Shown: positions 7,699-17,152 of the stretch, one piece after another
Numbering within the stretch: the first letter of the stretch is position 1
Layout: each line of letters begins with the position of its first letter
Source: an uncultured Acetatifactor sp.
Lineage (GTDB): Bacteria; Bacillota; Clostridia; Lachnospirales; Lachnospiraceae
Length of the DNA: 63,868 nucleotides
Direction: 5' to 3'
Assembly (NCBI GenBank): GCA_910585665.1
Contig: CAJUFI010000015.1
Span: 1 to 63,868 of the forward strand
Program-made: the position numbers and the translations under genes
Notes under the pieces: model-generated
What the model saw: the letters and a program-made list of their open reading frames with translations, nothing else
What the model was told of the DNA's origin: nothing
Databases searched by the model: none

Positions 7699-9771
7699 AT
7701 GGGCGGAGTATTCTCGAAAGTGTTGAATATGAGCATCGCGGCAAGCTGGCTGATACTGGCGGTAATCGTTCTGCGGCTGCTTCTGAGGAAAGCGCCGAAA
7801 TGGATTCGCTGCATTTTGTGGGGGATTGTGGCTGTCCGGCTGATCTGCCCGGTCTCCTTTGAGAGCACCCTCAGCCTGGTTCCCAACGCGGAGGACATAA
7901 ACTCTGCCATGGTTCGCTTTTCCGGGGAATCCATGGCTGCAGGCGGAGGGCCGACGATTGTCAGTCCTATTGAGATAGACGGCGGAGCGTCTATGGATGC
8001 CCGTTCTGATGGTATAGTCGGCGGGGCGTCTATGGATGCCCGTTCTGATGGTATAGTCGGCGGAGCGTCTATGGATATCCGTTCTGATGACATAGACAGC
8101 GGAGTGCCGGTGTCCGTCCGTCCTGATGGGACAGCCGCCGGCGGGCATTCCCTGGCGGCAGAATCCAGGGTGAATCTGCCGTATCTTTGGATGGAGACGG
8201 GGGGAATCCTCTGGATAATCGGCTTAGGCTGCCTGTTGGGCTATGCGCTGATCGGCTATCTCCGCCTGCGCGGGAGCGTCTCAGAGGCTATCCTTCTGCG
8301 GGACAACATATGGATTGGGGATAGGGTGGCATCGCCTTTCATCCTTGGAATGTTTCGTCCCAGAATCTATCTTTCTTCCAGCGCGGAGGAAAGCCGGATG
8401 GGGTACATGCTGGCTCATGAGCAGGCCCATATCAGGAGGGGAGACCACTGGTGGAAACTGCTGGGCTATCTGCTGCTCGCGGTCCACTGGTTCAACCCGC
8501 TGTCCTGGATAGCCTATATTCTGCTGTCCAGGGATATGGAACTGGCCTGTGATGAAAAGGTGATCCGCGGGCTGGACGAAGCGGAAAAGAAATCCTATTT
8601 ATTCGCACTGCTGGACTGTAGCACACAGCGCAGAATGGTTCTGGCCTGTCCGCCCGCTTTTGGAGAGGTGGGAGTGAAGCAGCGGGTAAATGCGGTATTG
8701 GATTATAAAAAGCCCGGATTCTGGGTGGTGCTGGTCTCCGTTTTCGTCTGCCTGATCGTGGCGGTATGCTTTCTGACGACTTCGCCGAAGACCTGGCAGA
8801 TAAAGGTGACCATACCGGCAGACGGCACCGAGAGCTTTTATTATTCGGATGAGGAAATCAGCCCTAAAGGCAATACCCTTACCCTGTATGCCGGGGAGGG
8901 GATGGGAGACGGTATGGTCGTGCTGCTCCCGGTGGAGGTCAGCCAGGAGAACGCATATGACGAGCCGACATACATCACGCCGGGGATGCCCGTGAAGCTG
9001 GATGTGGAAAAAGGCGCCTGGTATAAAATCGGGGTAAATAAGATGCGGGATCCGTCCGGGGAAGATATGGTGGTGTATCTGTCGGTGGAAAATGTGGAAG
9101 TGAGGATTTCGGCGGGAGCGGGAACCGGAGCGGAAGCGGGAATGGGAACCGGAACGGATGGAGGGATGGGAACCAAGGCAGAAGCTGATTCTGCCAATGA
9201 TGCCTATATGGCCCTCCGGGAAGATGGTCAGGACATTGTGCCGGAACCTCAGGAGGAAGCGATGCCGCTGGCCACTGCCTTTCCCATAGAGCTTCTGTTT
9301 GCAAGCGGCGCAAGCTCTTCTGGGACGACGCTCACGCTGAACCAGGACGGCTCATTTGCCGGACAGCATTTCGACCATGAAAATGCCACAGGCGCAGGCT
9401 TCCCCAAAGGCACATGCTATCTCTGCGATTTCAGCGGGCGGTTTGAAGATATCAGGCAGATAACCCCATATATCTATTCGATGACCCTGGCAGAGCTCGA
9501 CACGGAAAAGGAGGAAGGGGAGGAATGGATAGAAGATGACATGTTATATATTGCCGCAAGACCATATGGCCTGGAGGACGGAGAGGAATTTCTGTTCTAT
9601 ACGCCGGGCGTTCCGCTGGAAGAGATTCCGGAGGAGTTCCTGTCATGGTGGATGGGGCGGGGGAGCTATCAGGAGGATGAGGGAAGCCGCCAGACCTTGC
9701 CTTGCTACGGACTGTTCAATATAGCCACTGGGGAAGGTTTTTTCCAGTACGAGAGGGACAGGGCAGAATAG
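7699..9771 (+). CDS. BlaR1/MecR1-type M56 membrane metalloprotease
   Basis: 690 residues. Transmembrane segments lie near residues 10-27, 34-52, 165-185 and 346-368. The zinc protease motif HEQAH begins at residue 240, followed by FNPLSWIAYILLSRDMELACDEK with the usual downstream acidic ligand. The C-terminal outside part is not a penicillin-binding sensor: it has a Gly/Thr/Ala-rich linker and a novel region, so the signal is probably not beta-lactam. The start is ATG 7699, overlapping GTG 7693 at the end of the repressor gene, implying translational coupling. Residues 95-133 are three copies of a 13-residue repeat. Confidence 0.88.
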   Translation: MGGVFSKVLNMSIAASWLILAVIVLRLLLRKAPKWIRCILWGIVAVRLICPVSFESTLSLVPNAEDINSAMVRFSGESMAAGGGPTIVSPIEIDGGASMDARSDGIVGGASMDARSDGIVGGASMDIRSDDIDSGVPVSVRPDGTAAGGHSLAAESRVNLPYLWMETGGILWIIGLGCLLGYALIGYLRLRGSVSEAILLRDNIWIGDRVASPFILGMFRPRIYLSSSAEESRMGYMLAHEQAHIRRGDHWWKLLGYLLLAVHWFNPLSWIAYILLSRDMELACDEKVIRGLDEAEKKSYLFALLDCSTQRRMVLACPPAFGEVGVKQRVNAVLDYKKPGFWVVLVSVFVCLIVAVCFLTTSPKTWQIKVTIPADGTESFYYSDEEISPKGNTLTLYAGEGMGDGMVVLLPVEVSQENAYDEPTYITPGMPVKLDVEKGAWYKIGVNKMRDPSGEDMVVYLSVENVEVRISAGAGTGAEAGMGTGTDGGMGTKAEADSANDAYMALREDGQDIVPEPQEEAMPLATAFPIELLFASGASSSGTTLTLNQDGSFAGQHFDHENATGAGFPKGTCYLCDFSGRFEDIRQITPYIYSMTLAELDTEKEEGEEWIEDDMLYIAARPYGLEDGEEFLFYTPGVPLEEIPEEFLSWWMGRGSYQEDEGSRQTLPCYGLFNIATGEGFFQYERDRAE
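7981..8097 (+). repeat. 39-bp in-frame tandem repeat, three copies
   Basis: Units at 7981, 8020 and 8059 encode GASMDARSDGIVG with minor changes. They lie between transmembrane segments of the BlaR1-type protein, in a loop expected to be outside the cell. Confidence 0.9.
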
Positions 9772-9811
9772 TGACTGCATCGTCAGGAAACACGCATTGG
9801 AGGTTTAAAAA

Positions 9812-9838
9812 GGGCACGGCGCTAACCGTGCCCTGCTC
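9812..9838. terminator. hairpin after blaR1-like gene
   Basis: A perfect 8-bp stem GGGCACGG/CCGTGCCC with a six-base loop. On the minus strand it is followed by TTTTT, on the plus strand by no T-run, so it is a better terminator for leftward transcription. Confidence 0.5.
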
Positions 9839-10310
9839 TGGCTGCCCAGAGAGACCTCGTCGGTCAAAAAACACTTTTCAAGTGCGAAAGAACAATTTTG
9901 CGGAGACAGAATGTGTCTCTTTCTCTATTATACACAATTCTTCAAAAAAATCCACTGCATTTTTATGATTTGTAGATAAATTATAGGGAAGTCGGTCGCC
10001 TTTCACAGAAAGGTAAAACCAACTTATATTATGCTTGCATATGTTAAAGGAGAGCAATCCATGATGATATTAAATTTAACAGGAAAGACTTGATTTAGAG
10101 GAATGGGAGTGACAGTATCCTTCTGGTTGAACCGGGAAGCGGAAATATCAACCTCTGCTTTCTTGCGGTCGGCAGCTTTTTAAAGCTATAATATCCCTAT
10201 ACAAAGCAGGAAGCGGCCAGACAGCAGAGCCCATGAAAGCCAGAGCCGTCCCGGCGGGTCCGCAGCCTGTGAATGTATGAAGACATGACAAAAACCAGGA
10301 GGTACCGGAA
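9839..10310. other. intergenic region with short hairpins
   Basis: No gene-sized frame. Small inverted repeats occur (GAGACA/TGTCTC near 9912-9930). At 10061 a ribosome site AAAGGAGAG precedes a ten-codon frame (MMILNLTGKT), which might be a leader peptide or the start of a lost gene. A TATAAT-like box lies near 10187-10193, just before the HTH-methyltransferase gene. Confidence 0.3.
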
Positions 10311-11828
10311 ATGATCGACCGAGAACAGATAGGAATCAGAATAGCGGCCTTGCGGAAAAAAGCGGGCTTGTCCCAGCAGTCCCTGGCCGAAAAGCTGGGG
10401 GTCAGCGCCCAGGCCGTCAGCAAATGGGAAGGAGGAAGGAACTTGCCGGACATCGACATGTTCCGGGAGCTGGCATGGCTTTTCCATATGACCATAGACA
10501 GCATCGTGGAAGGGGATCTTGCGTTTGCCCAGAAAAGCAGCCAGAAAGCCCTCCCCGCCAGCGTGGAAGCCCTCTTCCCGGATGCCGAAAGGCGAAGGCT
10601 CCTGGGCAGCCTGTCCACCTACTGCTCCGACAGGGAACTCTACAACATTGCCAGGGAGCTGTCCGAGGGAAGCCTGGAGCTGACCGTCCAGGCGGGCATC
10701 GTGAGAACGGAAATCGCGGCCTGTCAGGAGGGCAGAGCATACCAGGAGGGCAGAGCACACCAGGAAGGCAGAGCATACCAGGAAAGCAGGGCACACCAGG
10801 AAAGCGGCACATGCCAGGAGGGACGCCCCAGGACGGGGGAGAGAAAGGTCTCCATACCCGCCAGCCTTCTCGGCGAGAACACGCTGCGGGAGACAGCGCC
10901 CTATTTCGCAAAGGCTCTGGGAGAAATGATGGGAAACACGGAGCCGGGTCTGCGGCGGATCGAGGAGCTGATGCGCTGCCCGGAATGCGGAGAGAAGCTT
11001 TCCCTTGGGAACAAAGACGAAAACAAGATAAGTTTTATCTGTAAAAACAACCATCCCTACGATGTGACAGACGGAGTGGTATATTTTGGCTCCCGTGAGA
11101 TTCCTGGAGAGCTCTGGTCTCTGTACATGAGGAACTACCAGGATTATCTCCGGGAACAGCGCCACCCGGGCAACCCCCGCTATCAGATGGGGGCCGTTCC
11201 CTGTAGCGAGGTGCGCTGGCAGACGTTGAAAAAACTCCGCCCCCGGGTAATCCTGGACATGGCCTGCGGCACCTGCAGCGGCCTAAAGTATGACTTGCAG
11301 CGCATCAACTGGCCCTGTCTCGTAATTATGGCAGACCTGTCCCACCGCATCCTCAAGTACAACAAGCGATATTTCAGCGAGGAGATGGTGAACCCTTACG
11401 TAGACATCGTGTGCCTGGCCTGTGACTGCGCCCATCTGCCGATCCGGGACGGCTGCATCGACATGGTGGTCTCAAACGGCGGATTTGAGAGCATGCAGTC
11501 CAAAATGATGGACGGCTTCCGGGAGGGATACCGGGTGCTGAGGACCGGCGGCCATGCGGTGTACAACATCAGCATCGTGGGGGACCATACCTCGGAAAAT
11601 ACGAAAAAATGGGAATATCTATACGGCACACTGGATGAAAGCTATTCCCTCCATGAAAAACTCTACGATATAGAAGAGTGGGAACAGGTCTGCAGGAGCA
11701 CAGGATACGCCGCCACAGAGACGAAAGAAATCTACGAGGAGCTGCCCGCGCCGGAGGGAGACGTGTTCCCCTTTGAGAATGAAATCTTGCAGTGGATGGG
11801 GGAGTATCTGTGCGTATCGGAGAAATAG
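10311..11828 (+). CDS. HTH regulator fused to zinc-ribbon methyltransferase
   Basis: 505 residues with three parts. Residues 5-60 are an XRE helix-turn-helix (LSQQSLAEKLGVSAQAVSKW). Residues 139-165 are a six-residue QEGRAY repeat linker. Residues 221-260 are a zinc ribbon (CPECGEKL ... FICKNNHPYDVTDG) closely resembling the one at the start of rRNA methyltransferase RlmA. From 313 there is a class I SAM-dependent methyltransferase (ILDMACGTCSG, then DCAHLPIRDGCIDMVVSNGG). The ribbon-plus-methyltransferase half is known architecture; a DNA-binding head on it is unusual. It could be a methyltransferase that controls its own gene, or a regulator using SAM as a signal. Good ribosome site (AGGAGGTACCGGAA). 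Confidence 0.85.
   Translation: MIDREQIGIRIAALRKKAGLSQQSLAEKLGVSAQAVSKWEGGRNLPDIDMFRELAWLFHMTIDSIVEGDLAFAQKSSQKALPASVEALFPDAERRRLLGSLSTYCSDRELYNIARELSEGSLELTVQAGIVRTEIAACQEGRAYQEGRAHQEGRAYQESRAHQESGTCQEGRPRTGERKVSIPASLLGENTLRETAPYFAKALGEMMGNTEPGLRRIEELMRCPECGEKLSLGNKDENKISFICKNNHPYDVTDGVVYFGSREIPGELWSLYMRNYQDYLREQRHPGNPRYQMGAVPCSEVRWQTLKKLRPRVILDMACGTCSGLKYDLQRINWPCLVIMADLSHRILKYNKRYFSEEMVNPYVDIVCLACDCAHLPIRDGCIDMVVSNGGFESMQSKMMDGFREGYRVLRTGGHAVYNISIVGDHTSENTKKWEYLYGTLDESYSLHEKLYDIEEWEQVCRSTGYAATETKEIYEELPAPEGDVFPFENEILQWMGEYLCVSEK
10728..10830 (+). repeat. 18-bp in-frame repeat in linker
   Basis: About five to six copies of an 18-bp unit (CAGGAGGGCAGAGCATAC type) encode the QEGRAY/QESRAH hexapeptide between the HTH and the zinc ribbon. 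Confidence 0.85.
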
Positions 11829-11880
11829 CCGGCTCCCCGGCTCTGTGCGCATGCTGCGAGAAGGAAGCCATCATGGCTTC

Positions 11881-11911
11881 AGGCACCGGCCAGGAATGGC
11901 TGGTGCCTTTC
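11881..11911 (+). terminator. terminator after HTH-methyltransferase gene
   Basis: Stem AGGCACCGGCC / GGCTGGTGCCT (one G-T pair) with a six-base loop, followed by TTCTCG. The T-run is short. Confidence 0.55.
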
Positions 11912-11965
11912 TCGCGGCAAGAGCGGTTTTTCCATATCATTTCCCTCATCCGGGCCTACGGCTTA

Positions 11966-12065
11966 GGAATTGTCGGAAAATAACTGATGCAACTTGTTTA
12001 GGAGAAAGCCCAGAAATACAACGAAAACGGCTATAAACTCGCATCAGTTATTTGTAGACAATTCC
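11966..12065 (+). mobile_element. 100-bp MITE-like element, family A
   Basis: Exactly 100 bp, GGAATTGTCGG... to ...GTAGACAATTCC, flanked by TTA at 11963-11965 and 12066-12068. The sequence is the same as the copy at 31639. The terminal inverted repeats of about 26 bp end in CTGATGC. No open frame, so it must be moved by a transposase encoded elsewhere. Confidence 0.9.
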
Positions 12066-12068
12066 TTA

Positions 12069-12313
12069 TTGACGGTTTCCTTGATATGTTTAATAATTGC
12101 AACGTTAATCCATAGCCTTCGGCAGGACCTTTAGGCGTCTCAGGCCCCTGGCCAGCCTTATTGGAGAAAAAGCATTGGCAGAAGTTAATTCAAAATGACG
12201 CGCTGTCGATATAAAAGGAAGAGGGAAGAATTCTTGTCGTCAGCGGAAGGCGGATATCGGTATTGTCCGTGATGATTGCCTGGCGACTATGTGCTGTACT
12301 AGGAGGATATGAT
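12069..12313. other. intergenic stretch upstream of unknown gene
   Basis: No supported gene. Ribosome site AGGAGG at its end serves the gene at 12314. No clear promoter hexamers were found. Confidence 0.3.
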
Positions 12314-13354
12314 ATGGAAGTGAGAAATGTGCAGGCCGTTGTGTTAGGCCAGGACGGCGCCGACCGGCTGGCAGAGAAAGGGTTACATAGCCGTGAGGAA
12401 CTGGTTGAAAGGGTCAGGGACACTTTCGTGCCCAAGAGAGACTCTTTTGAGAAATTGAAGGTGAAAGACTTAAGCGGCTGCGAATGCTATGCCAATTACC
12501 AGATTACCACACCGCTGCCCAAATCCTTGTTCGGGGATTCCTTTGGATATGAGATGCAGAAAGATATCGGAAAGCACATGGAAGCCTACTATGCGGGCAA
12601 GATGGACGACGAGGAGCTGGGGCAGTATTTCAATGCCTGCTGCACCGAGATGCGGAAGTACCAGGCACAGTGCCATCGGGCCTCGGGGGACGCGGAGGCG
12701 GACAACCGGAAAATCATCAGCCAGGTATATGAGATTTTTGCCAAGGAAAACGCCAGGGCGGCCAGAAGGGCCAACTATGACGAGGGCGCGGCAATCAATG
12801 GGAGCTATGGCTACCGGAACGACGACTGGGTGTACTATAATGCGGATTATTATTATCAGTGTGCCGATACAAAGGAAAAGCTGGGGACAATGGCAGGCGA
12901 CATGGCCGGAAAGTGGGGCACAGGTTCCATCGACACGGAAGAAATCGAAAGAAATTCCGACCTGACCCTGGACGGCGGGTTCGACTTCAACAGCGGCTGG
13001 AATTTCACCTACCGGAATCAGGTGGGGCGGGCCAGCCTGGCAGACGAGGCCACGGCGCCCCCGAGAGATTTCAGGTTCTTCTATAAGGAAGATGTGGACA
13101 ATGTGGCCAAGATGGAGATGTGGATAGGTGGCAGCAGGTATGAGAAGGACATTCCCTTCTACGTCACGCCGGACAGCCTGAAAGGGCAGCTGTTCCAGGC
13201 AGACCGTATCATGGAGGAATTTGAGGAGGAGACAGGCGATGTGGAAGGATATTCTGATTTCATGAAACAGCTTTCCCTCTTCACGGGATGGTACGGATGG
13301 ACGACGGGAATCAACAACCGGTTCGGAAACTGTGCGCCGGACGACAGCTATTGA
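12314..13354 (+). CDS. hypothetical protein, 346 residues
   Basis: Start ATG 12314 sits behind AGGAGGATATGAT; the upstream in-frame ATG at 12263 lacks a ribosome site. The protein is acidic, has no signal peptide or membrane segment, and is rich in Tyr/Asn/Asp in the middle (DDWVYYNADYYYQCADTKEK). It ends with an aromatic, glycine-rich segment (FTGWYGWTTGINNRFG). I do not recognise a family. It stands alone between a MITE and a convergent sigma-factor remnant. Confidence 0.7.
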   Translation: MEVRNVQAVVLGQDGADRLAEKGLHSREELVERVRDTFVPKRDSFEKLKVKDLSGCECYANYQITTPLPKSLFGDSFGYEMQKDIGKHMEAYYAGKMDDEELGQYFNACCTEMRKYQAQCHRASGDAEADNRKIISQVYEIFAKENARAARRANYDEGAAINGSYGYRNDDWVYYNADYYYQCADTKEKLGTMAGDMAGKWGTGSIDTEEIERNSDLTLDGGFDFNSGWNFTYRNQVGRASLADEATAPPRDFRFFYKEDVDNVAKMEMWIGGSRYEKDIPFYVTPDSLKGQLFQADRIMEEFEEETGDVEGYSDFMKQLSLFTGWYGWTTGINNRFGNCAPDDSY

Positions 13355-13466
13355 GAGTACGGATAAACGATTATAAAGTATCGGAATAACAAATGATAGT
13401 TTTGGGAAGAAAGCGCGTGCTTTGGCAGAGAGCAGCGCTTTCTTTGTGTGAGGATCTATGAGGAAC

Positions 13467-13660
13467 CTACCGGGATTCCGGCATCCGGAAGCCCGCCAGC
13501 GCCCTGTTGAGGTAGTCGTTGAAGGGCTTCATGGTTCGGAAAAGCTCCGCCGCTTTTGCGAGGAGCGCCTCCCCGTCCCGCAGCTCCGCGTCCTGGAGCG
13601 GATACTCCAGATACCAGCTCTTGTACTTCAGATATTCCGCCTGGGGGTGCTCCAGATGCG
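13467..13660 (-). pseudogene. unidentified C-terminal coding remnant
   Basis: A minus-strand frame with strongly coding composition (HLEHPQAEYLKYKSWYLEYP, then LLAKAAELFRTMKPFNDYLN) ends at a stop at 13467 but has no start. It lies directly after the sigma-factor stop in a different frame. It may be a second truncated gene brought next to the sigma gene by deletion. Confidence 0.4.
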
Positions 13661-13662
13661 CT

Positions 13663-14355
13663 CTACACAGCCGATGCGTTTTTCACCACCGAAAGCTGCG
13701 TGGAATCCAGGAATTCCAGGATAAGGCTCCTGGTGCGCTCGGGCGCCCGGTAAGGCCTGCAGAAGGAAAAGTCCTGGGACAGATCGTCAATCTCTTCCAT
13801 GACGCATTTCACGTCGAGCATAGTGTCGAGGGGAATCTCCCCGGCGCTGGTGTAATCCAGCCGCAGGGGATCAAGCCTGTGGCTGGAAATCGCGTAATTG
13901 ATCCTGTCCCTGCACCGGCATCTGCCGTTTCCGTATTCGCCGCAGTAGGTTCCCAGAAAATCCGCCATCTTTTTGCGGATCCGGGAGAGCTTCTGGCGGT
14001 AAGCCTCCGGGGTCATGTCCAGAATCTCCCCAGCCATGCGGCTGTCCAGCCGGAACATGGTTCCCAGAATGAAAATGCATCTGCTGTCCGGGTCAAGGCA
14101 CTGCAGCATCACATTGGTACAGGACAGCTTCAGCTCTTCCGCCAGAACCGTTTTCTCCACGTCCTGGGTCATGTCCGGCACATCCTGTATCTTCGCGTTC
14201 ACGATGTCGTCCCCGTAGTATTCGAAGCTCAGCGGGTGTTGGGCAAACATATGTTTCCCGTAGTTCTTCAGATGGTTCATGGCAATGCGAAAGGCCCATG
14301 TGGCAAAGGCGCTCTCCCCTCTGAAAGAGGAGAGATGGGTGATCACTTTGAGCAA
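13663..14355 (-). pseudogene. sigma-70-family (ECF-like) factor, 5'-truncated
   Basis: The frame enters from upstream with DAEDAAQDILLKVITHLSSF, the region 2 helix that binds core RNA polymerase. It continues through AFATWAFRIAMNHL, then region 4 (FRLDSRMAGEILDMTPEAYR) and a Cys-rich segment. The first 40-50 residues expected before region 2.2 are absent: upstream sequence in all frames is non-homologous, and the only starts are a TTG inside region 2. So it is probably non-functional, or starts at a weak codon. The C-terminal part otherwise looks intact. Confidence 0.65.
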
Positions 14356-14944
14356 GATATCCTGGGCGGCGTCCTCCGCGTCCGGAGAGGAAAGTAATGA
14401 TGATTTGCAATTGTCTGCCCTTGTGCTGGCTGTGCCGGCATGGCTGGAAGTTTGCGAAGGAAGAGGTTTTCTTACGGATGCCTGAGCCGCCAGGCGGCAT
14501 GGCTAGAAATGCGAAAGGGCGATGTATCTGCCGGGAAGCGGCAGATAATCCCGCCCCTTCCCGGCTGGTTTTTCTGTTGTCCGCCAACCGTCCGGCACCC
14601 GAAGTCTGGAATGAATCACGGATTCTTGTGTCGGCCCACACGAAGAGCCTGCAGCCTTTCTATGGTTTATAGTATACACGAAAAGGAGAAGCATGCAATC
14701 TTTTTTGGGGTTTTGGCATTCTTTATGATTTTCCGGATTATACGTTGCGAAATTATGAATGAATATAAATATATATTGCAGGCAGCAGACAAATATTTTA
14801 TAATCAAGTATGGACACATATCCATTCAACGAATTACCGGAACCGACACAATTGTTTGCCATAGCTGGCGGGCGGTTGAACTATGATGAACATCTTTCTG
14901 AAAAGGAAGAAAAGAAATAAAAAAACAATCGGAGGATTAAAGCT
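14356..14944. other. intergenic region upstream of sulfatase
   Basis: Contains junk-like sequence where the sigma-factor N-terminus should be, then an AT-rich stretch holding the promoter at 14776. A 36-codon frame at 14810-14920 starts six bases after the -10 box and lacks a ribosome site. Confidence 0.4.
14776..14804 (+). promoter_or_regulatory. sigma-A-type promoter of sulfatase gene
   Basis: TTGCAG at 14776-14781, a 17-base spacer and TATAAT at 14799-14804. The predicted leader to the ATG at 14945 is about 135 nt. Confidence 0.75.
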
Positions 14945-16423
14945 ATGGACACAACAAACAGATGCAACGTCATAATCGTATACGCGGACGATTTGGGGTT
15001 CGGCGACTTAAGCTGCTACGGGAGCCACCGGATTCACACGCCGAATCTGGACCGGCTGTGCGCGGAGGGACTGAAGTTCACCGACGCATACGCGGCCTCC
15101 GCCGTCTGCACGCCCTCCCGCTACAGCATCCTGACGGGAAGGTACCCATTCCGCAACAACAGGGCCCACATACTTCCAGGTGATGCCGGGTGCATCATCG
15201 ATCCCGGGCTGGACACCATGCCCAGGCTCTTCCAGCGGGCCGGATACCGCACCGGAATCGTGGGGAAATGGCATCTGGGCCTCAGCGACGGAAGCGCCCC
15301 CATCGACTGGAACCAGGAAATCAACCTCACCCCGATCGACCTGGGATTCGATGAGTCCTTTATTTTCCCGGCAACGGCCGACCGCGTGCCCTGCGTCTAT
15401 GTGGAGGGCCGGTCAGTGGTGAACCTGGATCCCCAGGATCCGATTTCGGTGTCCTATGACTGGGAATGTCCCTTTGACGACATCCCCACCTACCATAAGA
15501 ACCCGGAACTTCTGAAAATGAAGTCCTCCCACGGCCATGACATGAGCATCGTGGAGGGCATCGGACGAATCGGATATATGCGCGGCGGCAGGAAAGCAAT
15601 CTGGAAGGACGAGGATCTGGCGGAGACCTTTCTGGACAGGGCCATCCGCTTCCTGGAGGACAGCCACAGGCAGAACCAACCCTTCTTCCTGTATTATGCG
15701 GTGCACCAGCCCCATGTGCCCCGGGTGCCCTCCCCCCGTTTTCGCGGTGCCACCGCCCTGGGTCCCCGCGGCGATGTGATTGCGGAGCTGGACTGGTGCG
15801 TGGGCGAGCTGCTGAAAGAACTGGAAAAGCTGGGCATCCTGGAGGATACAATGATAATCTTCTCCAGCGACAACGGCCCCGTGCTGGACGACGGCTATGA
15901 GGACAGGGCATATGAGCTGAACGGCACCCACCGGGCGGCTGGCCCGCTGCGGGGCGGGAAATACAGCAAGTTCGACGGAGGCACCAGGATTCCCTTCCTG
16001 GTCAGCTGCCCGAAGCTCGTCCCCAGGGGCGTCTCCCATGCGCTGATTGGTCAGATGGATCTCTTCGCCTCCTTCGCGCATATGCTGGGGATGGATCTCG
16101 CACCGGACAGCGCCGTGGACAGCCAGGACATGTACGCCGCGCTGATTGGGGAGGATCCTGTGGGCAGAGAGGAGCTGATGGTGGAGGACCTCACCTGCGG
16201 CAAGATGCTGCGCAGCGGCAACTGGACTTACCTCTCGCCCAGCCAGGGAGCGCCTTTTATGAAGGAGGTGCGGATAGAGACAGGCCTGTCCAAAGATCCG
16301 CAGCTATACAACATGGACTACGATATCGGCCAGCAGACAAATGTGGCATATGATTACGAGAATGCAGTCAAAGAGATGGAAGAGCGCCTCAGGAAAATCC
16401 TGGAGAGCGACAGGACGAGATGA
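14945..16423 (+). CDS. sulfatase, Cys-type (S1 family)
   Basis: 492 residues. The N-terminal YADDLGFGDLSCYG supplies metal-binding aspartates. CTPSRYSILTGR is the CxPxR signature whose cysteine becomes formylglycine; GIVGKWHLG and SSDNGP are further active-site blocks. No signal peptide, so cytoplasmic, acting on imported sulfated sugars or glycans. Activity needs an anaerobic sulfatase-maturating enzyme, not in this window. Ribosome site CGGAGGATTAAAGCT. Confidence 0.93.
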   Translation: MDTTNRCNVIIVYADDLGFGDLSCYGSHRIHTPNLDRLCAEGLKFTDAYAASAVCTPSRYSILTGRYPFRNNRAHILPGDAGCIIDPGLDTMPRLFQRAGYRTGIVGKWHLGLSDGSAPIDWNQEINLTPIDLGFDESFIFPATADRVPCVYVEGRSVVNLDPQDPISVSYDWECPFDDIPTYHKNPELLKMKSSHGHDMSIVEGIGRIGYMRGGRKAIWKDEDLAETFLDRAIRFLEDSHRQNQPFFLYYAVHQPHVPRVPSPRFRGATALGPRGDVIAELDWCVGELLKELEKLGILEDTMIIFSSDNGPVLDDGYEDRAYELNGTHRAAGPLRGGKYSKFDGGTRIPFLVSCPKLVPRGVSHALIGQMDLFASFAHMLGMDLAPDSAVDSQDMYAALIGEDPVGREELMVEDLTCGKMLRSGNWTYLSPSQGAPFMKEVRIETGLSKDPQLYNMDYDIGQQTNVAYDYENAVKEMEERLRKILESDRTR

Positions 16424-16520
16424 TTTTTTGCCAAATACCTTGAAATGCAAGCGCCTGACATGTTATATTGATAGGCAGGCCAATATGTGCAAGCGGCTCT
16501 CGGAGGTAGAAAGAACAGAC

Positions 16521-17021
16521 ATGTTAAAGAGGTTTTATCCGGATCATGAAGTGGAAAGCGCCTACGGCATAGATTACAGTGGGCTATACGCGAAAGGATA
16601 TCGCGGCGTCATCTTCGACATAGACAATACCCTGGTGCCCCACGGCGCGCCAGCCGACGGGAGAGCCAGGGAGCTTTTCCGGAAGCTCCGGGAATCGGGA
16701 TTCGGCACGGTGCTCCTGTCCAACAACAAGGAGCTCCGTGTGAAGCCATTTGCAGACGATGTATCGTCAAAATATATCTTCAAAGCCGGAAAGCCGGGGC
16801 AGGCAGGATATGAGAAGGCCATGGAACTGATGGGAACAGACCCCGAAACCACCCTGTTCGTGGGCGACCAGCTCTTCACGGACGTGTGGGGGGCGAAAAA
16901 AGCCGGAATCGTCACCTACCTGGTAAAGCCGATCAACCCCAAAGAGGAGATACAGATTGTCCTCAAGCGCAGGCTGGAATGGATTGTGCTGTTCTTTTAT
17001 CATAGAAAGAAACGGGCCTGA
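16521..17021 (+). CDS. YqeG-family HAD phosphatase
   Basis: 166 residues from ATG 16521, beginning MLKRFYPDHEVESAYGI, which matches the conserved start of the family. HAD motif I is FDIDNTLVPHG, motif II LLSNNKE, motif III K at KAGKPGQ and motif IV FVGDQLFTDVWGA. The GGAGG site lies 15 bases upstream of this ATG, which is long; a longer form starting at 16486 is possible. YqeG often sits near aroE in Firmicutes, as here. Confidence 0.88.
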   Translation: MLKRFYPDHEVESAYGIDYSGLYAKGYRGVIFDIDNTLVPHGAPADGRARELFRKLRESGFGTVLLSNNKELRVKPFADDVSSKYIFKAGKPGQAGYEKAMELMGTDPETTLFVGDQLFTDVWGAKKAGIVTYLVKPINPKEEIQIVLKRRLEWIVLFFYHRKKRA

Positions 17022-17152
17022 GAGGTTGACAGAGCAAAAGACAGCTTTGGAACGTAAGCGCACGGGCAGACAAAAAAGCGTTCCCCGATAAGGGGACAGG
17101 AGCGAAAATACAGACACCGAGACAAAACCGGAATCAGGAGGAGACGAGCATC

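Noticed and set aside
10061..10093. Ten-codon leader peptide upstream of the HTH-methyltransferase gene
   Set aside because: It has a ribosome site but no attenuator stems or regulatory codons; kept only as a note.
14810..14920. 36-codon frame before the sulfatase
   Set aside because: Its ATG lies six bases after the -10 box, with no ribosome site, so it would need leaderless translation.
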